Shown here: in pieces, positions 1 to 4,906 of the stretch
How positions within the stretch are numbered: the stretch's first letter is position 1
How the letters are laid out: each line of letters begins with the position of its first letter
Translations under genes and position numbers: made by a program
Origin: Candidatus Caldarchaeum sp.
GTDB lineage: Archaea; Thermoproteota; Nitrososphaeria_A; Caldarchaeales; Caldarchaeaceae
Length of the DNA: 5,114 nt
Reading direction: 5' to 3'
Assembly: GCA_025054795.1 (NCBI GenBank)
Contig: JANWZU010000036.1
Location: 1-5,114 of the forward strand
The notes under the pieces: model-generated
Database searches by the model: none
Seen by the model: the letters and a program-made list of their open reading frames with translations, nothing else
What the model was told of the DNA's origin: nothing

Positions 1-290
1 GACAGGTAGGTGTCGTTGAAGTCTAAAGCCCTCACTCCGACGGAGTTGACGAAGCACGCCCACTCGGGCGATGTTCTTTCACCTGTAAGCCATAGGGTCG
101 ACCCGGACGGTGTAGCTGCGTACCTTAGAGCCGTTGTGCGGGAGGCTTTCACCGCTTCTTCATGGAATGCTCCGAAAAAACATCCGACGCTGTCGAGAAT
201 TCTACGCTTAACCTCTTGCACAACCTCGCCTGTTAGAACCGTGTCTGAACAGACGAAGTCGACCACCCGCTCGACAATTTTGTCCGCCAT
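1..290 (-). CDS. MmgE/PrpD family protein, N-terminal fragment (2-methylcitrate dehydratase / cis-aconitate decarboxylase-like)
   Basis: The minus strand is open from ATG at 288-290 to the window edge and gives 96 residues of a protein that normally has about 450. Two stretches identify the family: a helix reading RRILDSVGCFFGAF (residues 29-42), and SPEWACFVNSVGVRALDFNDTYL (residues 74-96), which matches the family pattern A-F-x-N-G-x-x-x-H-A-L-D-F-D-D-T. Asp90 and Thr94 line up with active-site Asp93 and Thr97 of mammalian cis-aconitate decarboxylase. The catalytic His region would follow just beyond the edge. Family members act on small tricarboxylates in the cytoplasm (2-methylcitrate dehydration, cis-aconitate decarboxylation, iminodisuccinate epimerisation), and the substrate cannot be told from this fragment. 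A TATA-like element sits about 28 nt upstream of the ATG, arguing for its own promoter and a leaderless mRNA. Family assignment is fairly secure; specific function is not. Confidence 0.85.
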   Translation of the reverse strand, partial: MADKIVERVVDFVCSDTVLTGEVVQEVKRRILDSVGCFFGAFHEEAVKASRTTALRYAATPSGSTLWLTGERTSPEWACFVNSVGVRALDFNDTYL

Positions 291-313
291 GTAAACAGAA
301 CAAGCGGCTCTTT

Positions 314-322
314 CTATTAATT
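314..322 (-). promoter_or_regulatory. Candidate TATA box for the MmgE/PrpD gene
   Basis: Reading the minus strand, AATTAATAG is centred about 28 nt before the ATG at 290. That is the archaeal TATA-to-start spacing if transcription begins at or next to the start codon. It lies in the 33-bp gap after the stop of the preceding gene, and no Shine-Dalgarno-like sequence is seen before the ATG. Assigned by spacing and composition only. Confidence 0.4.
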
Positions 323-323
323 G

Positions 324-1154
324 TTAAACGTTTTTCTCAGCGGGCTTTGCCACAGTCCTCAGCAAAAGCATCATAACCAGTATTCCTGCGAAGACGAGGA
401 AAGAACCCATGACCGCCATGAAGCTGAGGTCGGCGTATCTTGTCTCCGTCAAAGTTGTCCGAACGGCTACGGTGAAATACTCGATGACTGTGGTTATCGA
501 TAGAGTTGTGTATGTTGTTGTTCTAGGCGTCTGTGTGAGGGTTGTTATCGTCGTCGACGTTTCTACGGTTGCTGTTCTCCTTATTTCCGTGGCCACGGGA
601 ACGGTTTCGTCTGATGCAATCATCAAGGCCTTCAGAAGAGTCCGGTCTGAAGAAGGGCTAAGCACCAAGTAAACCAGCCTTCCTTCGCTTGAGTTGAACT
701 TGGCCAAGCCGTTCAAACCGCTTCCCAGCAAAACCCAGCCGCTGGAGTTGCCCAGCTCATCCTTGGAAGCCGTGTAGACAAGCATCACGGGGTCAGACAT
801 CCAAGAAACTTCAACGACTGATTGGGGCTTTAGTTCGAAAGGCCCTAGAATGAGGGCCGTTCCGGTGTTAATGTAAAGGCCTTCAACGTGAGTTAGGGTC
901 TTTGTTGTCCTGCTGGTTGTTTGCACAGTCTCGACCGCCACAGTCGTTAGCCGTGTTGTCAACACAGATGTTAGGCTGTAGGTGTCGTAGGAAACCGTCT
1001 CCACAACTTCCTCTGTTTGAACAGTCTTTCCAGACGAAGTTTGAACAACAACCGTGCCCTCGGAATTGTAGACATACGGGAGTCCGACGAACCCAAACCC
1101 TATTAAAACCAAGCCGAAGACGATCATGCTGGAGACGGCCAGCTGGGCACGCAC
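324..1154 (-). CDS. Thr/Val-rich membrane-anchored surface protein, hypothetical
   Basis: This 276-residue protein has no recognised function, but its architecture is clear. An N-terminal hydrophobic segment (about residues 9-29) acts as signal anchor. A Thr-rich stalk (31-90) has 18 Thr in 60 residues. A central domain (about 91-185) is predicted mainly beta and contains LGPFELKPQSVVEVSW and GRLVYLVLSP. A second Thr-rich stalk (186-240) has 22 Thr in 55 residues. A C-terminal transmembrane helix (243-266) is followed by a short basic tail. Two N-glycosylation sequons (N136-S-S, N154-S-S) fall in the central domain, and there is no cysteine. The likely topology exposes residues 30-242 outside the cell. 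The central domain recalls GOLD/PPC-like beta sandwiches found in archaeal surface proteins, which is an inference from pattern only. The start is GTG, the first usable start codon, with a TATA element 24 nt upstream; Met10 is the alternative. It lies on the same strand as pyrD, 78 bp downstream of it. Confidence 0.8.
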   Translation of the reverse strand: MRAQLAVSSMIVFGLVLIGFGFVGLPYVYNSEGTVVVQTSSGKTVQTEEVVETVSYDTYSLTSVLTTRLTTVAVETVQTTSRTTKTLTHVEGLYINTGTALILGPFELKPQSVVEVSWMSDPVMLVYTASKDELGNSSGWVLLGSGLNGLAKFNSSEGRLVYLVLSPSSDRTLLKALMIASDETVPVATEIRRTATVETSTTITTLTQTPRTTTYTTLSITTVIEYFTVAVRTTLTETRYADLSFMAVMGSFLVFAGILVMMLLLRTVAKPAEKNV

Positions 1155-1173
1155 AGACCCACTAATCCCGAGT

Positions 1174-1182
1174 AGTATAAAG
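1174..1182 (-). promoter_or_regulatory. TATA box for the Thr-rich membrane protein gene
   Basis: The minus strand reads CTTTATACT, a good match to the archaeal TATA consensus (TTTAWATA-like), centred about 24 nt upstream of the GTG at 1154. This supports both the GTG start and a leaderless transcript. It lies in the 78-bp gap after the pyrD stop, so the gene can be transcribed independently of pyrD. Confidence 0.55.
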
Positions 1183-1232
1183 ATGTATGGAGTTAGAATA
1201 CTCCAAAACAGTTGTTCTAGATTATGAGAACT

Positions 1233-2249
1233 CTAATGCTCAGCCGCCCTACGGAACATGCTCTGCAGGTCTTTCAAAGACCCAATGTTCTCGCTTTCTA
1301 GAACATCCAAAAGCTCTTCAAGCATTTCCTTGACCGCTGAAGCTCCTCTGTAGGCTAGGGCGGTGTGGAGCTGGACTGTGTTGGCTCCATGCACAAGGGT
1401 TTCGTAGACCTGTCTGCCTGTGCTGATTCCCCCTACGGCGTGGACCTCGAAGCTCATGTCATACATTCTTCTGATGTTTTCAACACTTTTCAGCATGAAT
1501 GGGTACAAGGGTTTTCCGCTTAATCCTCCCATCTTGGCCGTTACTCTTGGTTCGTCTACGAGAAGAGCGTTCACAGCTGTCACGCCTTCAAACCCTATGT
1601 CATGCCATATCTTAACGACCGAGTCTATGATTCTCTTTTCATCGGTATTTGCGTAAGGCGGTATCTTTAGATAGGTTGGTTTCCGTTTGTGCTGGCGTAA
1701 AGACTCTGCCACCTGTGTGAACGTCTCCTTCTGAAAGTAGTGTTTTAGTTGGGGTGTGTTGGGAGAGCTTATGTTTACCTCAACCCCCGATGCGAGAGGC
1801 TGTACTTTGATGTAGCATTCCACTAGGTTTTGTTCGTCAACGTCGCTTATACTCACTAACACAGGCACACCTACATCGCCGGCCTTTGACATGTTTCTTA
1901 TGAACTGCTCCAGCCCGGGGTTTGGGAAAGCCATGGCGTTTACAAGGCCCTGTTCCTCCCTTCTTCTGACCACTCTAGGCTTCGCCAGCCCTCGGCGTGG
2001 ATTTTTTGTTACTGTGCCTACAACCATGTATCCGAACCCAAGCTTTGCCAAGTGCTTAACGTGTAGACCTGATTTGTCGAATCCAGCGGCTAGGCCGACG
2101 GGGTTTTTCAAACGTCCGAATCTTGTCTCAACGTGCAGAGATTCTCCATCCATGTCCAGTTTGTACGGCAGAAGTCTGAGGAGCGTCAACCCGATGTTGT
2201 GCGCTTCCTCAGGGGGAAGCTTCGTCAAAACCTTGTGAACCAGCTTCAT
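1233..2249 (-). CDS. pyrD: Dihydroorotate dehydrogenase, class 2-like (quinone-dependent)
   Basis: This flavoenzyme oxidises dihydroorotate to orotate, the fourth step of de novo UMP synthesis. The 338-residue length fits class 2 enzymes. The N-terminal helices carry PPEEAHNIGLTLLR (residues 12-25), matching the class 2 extension that forms the quinone tunnel and contacts the membrane. Core motifs in order are GLAAGFDKSG (52-61, Lys59), GTVTKNPRRGLAKPR (78-92), NISSPNT (159-165), GGLSGKPL (241-248), AVGGI (271-275) and VQLHTALAYRG (292-302). In NISSPNT, Ser162 matches the class 2 catalytic base (E. coli Ser175) and Asn159 and Asn164 match its substrate asparagines. Two deviations stand out: NAMAFPNPG (104-112) where class 2 usually has NRMGFNN, and VNALL (226-230) where class 2 has TNTT. 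The start is taken as ATG at 2249; an adjacent in-frame TTG at 2252 would add one residue. A TATA-like element lies about 38 nt upstream. The neighbouring phosphorylase also serves nucleotide metabolism. Confidence 0.93.
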   Translation of the reverse strand: MKLVHKVLTKLPPEEAHNIGLTLLRLLPYKLDMDGESLHVETRFGRLKNPVGLAAGFDKSGLHVKHLAKLGFGYMVVGTVTKNPRRGLAKPRVVRRREEQGLVNAMAFPNPGLEQFIRNMSKAGDVGVPVLVSISDVDEQNLVECYIKVQPLASGVEVNISSPNTPQLKHYFQKETFTQVAESLRQHKRKPTYLKIPPYANTDEKRIIDSVVKIWHDIGFEGVTAVNALLVDEPRVTAKMGGLSGKPLYPFMLKSVENIRRMYDMSFEVHAVGGISTGRQVYETLVHGANTVQLHTALAYRGASAVKEMLEELLDVLESENIGSLKDLQSMFRRAAEH

Positions 2250-2282
2250 CAAAGCTAACTCTCAACGCTGCCGAGTCCCTAT

Positions 2283-2292
2283 GAAATAAACC
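2283..2292 (-). promoter_or_regulatory. Candidate TATA box for pyrD
   Basis: The minus strand reads GGTTTATTTC about 38 nt before the ATG at 2249. It lies in the roughly 50-bp gap after the phosphorylase stop. With usual archaeal spacing, transcription would start about 10 nt before the ATG, giving a very short leader. No convincing Shine-Dalgarno sequence is visible. Assigned by sequence resemblance only. Confidence 0.4.
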
Positions 2293-2302
2293 TTACCGGG
2301 TT

Positions 2303-3010
2303 TTAGACAGGTGTTTTTACTGCGGCGGACAACACAGCTCTGCCAGCTTTCTCGACGAACGGCTTCAAGTAGTCTGCGTCAACCATCGGAGTTTTCTCAG
2401 GCAGGTTGTCGCTGACCAATAGCGCCGAGCCAGTTTTCACCCCACGAAGCATTCCTAGGCCGAACAGAGTTGCGCACTCCATTTCGACCGCTATGTATCC
2501 TCTCTTCGACCATTTTTCAACGAAGTCCGGGTCTTCTGCGTAGAAGGCGTCGCTCGAAAAGACCGGTCCGACGTAATGGGTTATGCCTTGAGATTTGAAT
2601 TCGTTGACCAGCGTGGTCAGAACGTCGAAGCTTGGGACTGGCGTGATGTGTGTGTCGGGGATGTACTGCTTTAGGGCGCCTCCTATGTAGGCTGCTCCAG
2701 TTGGTATGACTGTCTCGCCGTTTTTCATGCCTCTGACGAACGCCCCGCACGTCCCGAACCTGATGATCAGCTTCGCTCCCAACATTATAAGCTCCTCGAA
2801 CACAACCGCTGAAGAAGGTCCTCCAACGCCGTGGCACGCAACAGTCACAGGCTCGCCTCCGAAGAACCCAGTGTAAATCAAGAAACCTCTGTTCTCGTTG
2901 ACGAGCCTCGCGTTTTCAAGCATCTTGGAAAGCTGCACGACTCTAGCCGGGTCGCCGGCGGCAACCACTCTTTTTGCCACTTCCTTTGTTTTCAAATGCA
3001 CCGGCTCCAT
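2303..3010 (-). CDS. Purine nucleoside / 5'-methylthioadenosine phosphorylase (PNP_UDP_1 family)
   Basis: This enzyme cleaves purine nucleosides with phosphate to give free base and (deoxy)ribose-1-phosphate, in cytoplasmic purine and MTA salvage. Its 235 residues match the usual family length. From memory, the sequence closely resembles the hexameric Sulfolobus solfataricus MTA phosphorylase I; shared stretches include LVNENRGFLIYTG (36-48), YVGPVFSSDAFYAED (146-160) and IAVEMECATLF (173-183). Phosphate-site residues are visible as GDPAR (19-23), Arg41 and RFGTCGA (84-90). Glu176-Met177-Glu178 contacts ribose, and VSDN (199-202) carries catalytic Asp201, equivalent to E. coli PNP Asp204. His5 matches the histidine that completes the neighbouring subunit's active site. 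The family cannot be split confidently by eye into inosine/guanosine, adenosine/MTA or uridine preference; the Sulfolobus resemblance favours broad purine plus MTA use. It lies between the ligase-like gene (34 bp away) and pyrD (about 50 bp), all on the minus strand. Confidence 0.93.
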   Translation of the reverse strand: MEPVHLKTKEVAKRVVAAGDPARVVQLSKMLENARLVNENRGFLIYTGFFGGEPVTVACHGVGGPSSAVVFEELIMLGAKLIIRFGTCGAFVRGMKNGETVIPTGAAYIGGALKQYIPDTHITPVPSFDVLTTLVNEFKSQGITHYVGPVFSSDAFYAEDPDFVEKWSKRGYIAVEMECATLFGLGMLRGVKTGSALLVSDNLPEKTPMVDADYLKPFVEKAGRAVLSAAVKTPV

Positions 3011-3034
3011 GCCTCAGATGCGTTCTACCTGCTC

Positions 3035-3054
3035 AAAAACGTTTCTAAAAAACG
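3035..3054 (-). terminator. Possible weak hairpin plus T-tract after the ligase-like gene
   Basis: On the minus strand, CGTTT and AAACG form a 5-bp inverted repeat over the stop codon of the ligase-like gene. A run of five T follows at 3039-3035. Archaeal termination mainly needs the T-run. The same AT-rich stretch is at the position expected for the promoter of the phosphorylase gene (25-29 nt before its ATG), so it could serve either role. The short stem makes this a weak call. Confidence 0.25.
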
Positions 3055-3854
3055 GTTATGCTTTCAACATCGGCTGGAGCGAGAAATATCCTCTCTTGGT
3101 CAACCTTCAAAGATATTCGGCCCAGCTCGTCGAGGTCTTCGACATATCCTATGAGCTGCGTTCCGTGGGAAAGAGAGACGCTCACAGGAGTCCTGATCAA
3201 CTCCATAAAATCCCTTAACCTGTTTATGAGCTCAAGCCTCCATCCAGCCTTGTAAAGCTCATACTCTCTCGCAAACTCCTTCAGTATGTTCTCAAGAAGC
3301 TGGTTTTCGTCAACCGGGGAGCCGAGCTCAGCTGCTATCGACGTGATTTCGTCCATAGCCTCCCTCTCATCTTCCCGCCTGATGTTGCAGTAAACCCCTC
3401 CGCCCACGTAGGCTCTGACGACTACGTCGTTGAAGCTGTCCATCTCAACAGATGCGGCGGCCACTCTGGAGCCGTTGAGTGAAACCTCGTTGGGCCATCG
3501 GAGCAGAGGCTGTAGGCCCGTGGTCTTTGCTATGCCTTCGACTATTGAGAGGGCTGTCGTCAGCATCAGCAGAGGAGATGTGGTGGCGCTTATTCGTGGG
3601 TAGACCACGGTGGTGAACCAGAGTCCGCCGGACTTTACGGGTTTAAGCCTTCCAACAGCCGTCTTCTGGCTTCTGGTGAAAACAGCCGTACCCTCGTCCA
3701 CCGTGCCTAGGCCTCTGGCCTCGTCGAAAATAGAGACCGTCTCCGCAACCTCAATCAGCCTACCATGCTCGGCCTTCAACAGCAGCCCCTTATGATGTTC
3801 AATCACTAGGCTTAATCTTTTTCCAGACCGGTACAAACCCCATGACACACTCAC
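3045..3854 (-). CDS. Biotin-protein ligase-like protein with degenerate catalytic motifs
   Basis: This 269-residue protein has the outline of a BPL/LplA catalytic domain plus a C-terminal BPL_C-like SH3 fold (GYVEDLDELGRISLKV, 236-251). Recognisable family positions are DEA (44-46), SQKT (62-65), GGLWFTTVVYP (76-86), the hallmark WPNE (120-123; usually WPND), SVEM (135-138) and VGGGVYCNI (150-158, versus GIGINVN). Several catalytic features are altered. The STN/STMDEA opening reads SIFDEA. The biotinyl-AMP loop GRGRxGRxW is replaced by a shorter AVGRLKPVKS. The lysine in K-x-AG (BirA Lys183) is Arg130, within SRVAAA. The first 38 residues are not a helix-turn-helix of the BirA type. True ligases attach biotin to acyl-CoA carboxylase carrier protein; this copy may instead bind biotin or biotinyl-AMP, or act on something else. 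The start is GTG 3854, the first after an in-frame stop, with GTG 3848 also possible. It is divergent from the globin gene. Confidence 0.75.
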   Translation of the reverse strand: MSVSWGLYRSGKRLSLVIEHHKGLLLKAEHGRLIEVAETVSIFDEARGLGTVDEGTAVFTRSQKTAVGRLKPVKSGGLWFTTVVYPRISATTSPLLMLTTALSIVEGIAKTTGLQPLLRWPNEVSLNGSRVAAASVEMDSFNDVVVRAYVGGGVYCNIRREDEREAMDEITSIAAELGSPVDENQLLENILKEFAREYELYKAGWRLELINRLRDFMELIRTPVSVSLSHGTQLIGYVEDLDELGRISLKVDQERIFLAPADVESITVF

Positions 3855-3920
3855 TTTCCGGTAACTACCTAACCGTTTTGTCGGCTAAATCTCAAATACG
3901 CAGCCGAAAAGCAATAAGCC
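3855..3920. promoter_or_regulatory. Divergent promoter region between ligase-like gene and protoglobin
   Basis: Only 66 bp separate the two start codons. For the protoglobin, CTCAAATA at 3891-3898 is centred about 26 nt before ATG 3921, correct for a leaderless archaeal transcript. For the minus-strand gene, an AT-rich ATTTAG at 3890-3885 lies about 31-36 nt before GTG 3854. The two candidate elements abut, so factors at one could occlude the other. A 6-bp inverted repeat, TCGGCT at 3881-3886 and AGCCGA at 3902-3907, flanks the AT-rich core with 21 bp between equivalent positions. A repeat this short could arise by chance. Confidence 0.5.
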
Positions 3921-4511
3921 ATGACCGCTCAGATACCGGGATACGCCTACGGCTCTAAAGAAGTACCGCAAGCGCCTGTTTCAGACGAAGACTTCAAGCT
4001 TCTGAAAACAACGGTGTTGATGACGGAGGAGGACGTCAAGTATCTGAGGATGGCTGGGGAGGTTCTGAAGGACCAGGTGGACAGCGTCCTCGACCTCTGG
4101 TACGGCTGGGTCGGCTCCCACAAACACCTAGTCCACTACTTCGGCGACAGAAAAACAGGCCAGCCCATCGGCCTGTATCTAGATGCGGTGAGGAAGAGGT
4201 TTGGGCAGTGGATACTCGACACATGCTTCAGGGAGTATGACAGGCAGTGGCTCAACTACCAGTATGAGATAGGCCGCCGGCATCACAGGGAGAAGAAGAA
4301 CAAAACCGACAACGTCAACTCCGTCGAGCACATACCGCTGAGATACCTCATCGCCTTCATCGTTCCGATAACAGCCACCATCAAGCCCTTCCTCGCCAAG
4401 AAAGGCCACTCAGCCGACGACGTTGAGAAGATGTACAACGCATGGTTCAAAGCTGTGACGCTGTCTGTAGCGCTTTGGAGCATACCATACACAAACAAAG
4501 GCGAATGGTAG
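3921..4511 (+). CDS. pgb: Protoglobin, single-domain heme protein
   Basis: This 196-residue protein resembles Methanosarcina acetivorans protoglobin along its whole length, as recalled from the known sequence. Shared stretches include IPGYAYG (5-11), AGEVLKDQVDSVLDLWYGWVG (45-65, written in part), VRKRFGQWILDTC (90-102), YQYEIG (113-118), KKNKTDNV (125-132) and the C-terminal ALWSIPY (184-190). The 20-residue N-terminal extension typical of protoglobins is present. Proximal heme-binding His is His121 (methanogen His120). Distal-pocket residues Trp60, Tyr61 and Phe94 and the conserved Cys102 are kept, so heme and diatomic-gas binding (O2, CO, NO) is expected. There is no attached signalling domain, unlike globin-coupled sensors. 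The physiological role of single-domain protoglobins is unsettled, with gas scavenging or sensing proposed. It is a cytoplasmic protein and the only plus-strand gene here. A TATA-like element about 26 nt upstream suggests a leaderless mRNA, and T-tracts follow the stop. Confidence 0.96.
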   Translation: MTAQIPGYAYGSKEVPQAPVSDEDFKLLKTTVLMTEEDVKYLRMAGEVLKDQVDSVLDLWYGWVGSHKHLVHYFGDRKTGQPIGLYLDAVRKRFGQWILDTCFREYDRQWLNYQYEIGRRHHREKKNKTDNVNSVEHIPLRYLIAFIVPITATIKPFLAKKGHSADDVEKMYNAWFKAVTLSVALWSIPYTNKGEW

Positions 4512-4517
4512 AGTCTG

Positions 4518-4904
4518 CTATGGGTTTTTATTTTTAACTTTTCGTACGAAGCTTTCGAGCTCGTTTTGGCAGTTAGCTTTTCCCACTTTAACGTTTTGTT
4601 TTGATCCAAAACTAACCAGTCTTTTAAGTTCTTCAGTTTCGGGCAACCCAAGTTTTCTAGTGAAATGCAGCATGGCAGCAATCAGTTTACAGTTTGAAAA
4701 TCCTACCCTTTGTTTAACTACGTTCTCAATCAGGTTTCTGTCATTGATAGATGCTCTGAGTTGCTCTATGTCTTTGACTTTAACTCTTTCAGTTTCCTCG
4801 ATTACTATTATGCCGCCGTTATCTAATACCCAAAGTTTGTCGGCGTGCATTCTATCTTTAAACTCAAGCATTTCGTCTATAATGATTTCAGCCTTCGGCT
4901 TCAT
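4518..4904 (-). CDS. Hypothetical protein, AT-rich gene coupled to upstream gene
   Basis: No family was recognised for this 128-residue protein. Visible features are an amphipathic N-terminal helix, a probable beta-hairpin KLWVLDNGGIIVIEE (23-37), a helical middle with KDIEQLRASINDRNLIENVV (44-63), a second helical region around CKLIAAMLHFTRKLG (72-86), and a basic Lys/Asn-rich end (KVKNKNP). It has no membrane segment, signal peptide or nuclease motif that I can identify. Its ATG lies two bases after the upstream gene's stop (TAG-GG-ATG), so translation is probably coupled and the two likely work together. GC content is low: hand counts over three 60-base blocks (4561-4740) gave about 37, 43 and 35 percent, against 50-60 percent in the globin. 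This suggests acquisition from elsewhere. The arrangement resembles small two-gene cassettes such as toxin-antitoxin pairs, but no toxin motif supports that. It converges on the globin with a 6-bp gap. Confidence 0.65.
   Translation of the reverse strand: MKPKAEIIIDEMLEFKDRMHADKLWVLDNGGIIVIEETERVKVKDIEQLRASINDRNLIENVVKQRVGFSNCKLIAAMLHFTRKLGLPETEELKRLVSFGSKQNVKVGKANCQNELESFVRKVKNKNP
4525..4542 (+). terminator. T-rich terminator of the protoglobin gene
   Basis: Three T-runs (4525-4529, 4531-4535 and 4539-4542) begin 14 bases after the globin stop codon, with no strong hairpin before them. This is the typical intrinsic termination signal of archaea. The runs lie inside the last codons of the convergent minus-strand gene, where the complement encodes its Lys/Asn-rich tail. 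Confidence 0.55.
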
Positions 4905-4906
4905 CC

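Noticed and set aside
10..294. Plus-strand open frame of 94 codons at the left edge
   Set aside because: It is antisense to the MmgE/PrpD fragment, whose minus-strand translation carries clear family motifs. The plus-strand translation shows no domain pattern.
420..1070. Thr-rich coding segments considered as a DNA tandem repeat
   Set aside because: The amino-acid composition is biased, but the underlying bases show no regular repeat unit, so no repeat feature is called.
2517..2837. Minus-strand frame of 106 codons within the phosphorylase gene
   Set aside because: It is an Arg/His-rich out-of-frame translation of the phosphorylase coding sequence, with no independent signals.
4283..4681. 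Minus-strand frame of 132 codons spanning the end of the globin and the AT-rich gene
   Set aside because: It overlaps two better supported genes in other frames and shows no recognisable protein pattern. Its Ser/Leu-rich N-terminal part is an out-of-frame reading of the AT-rich gene.
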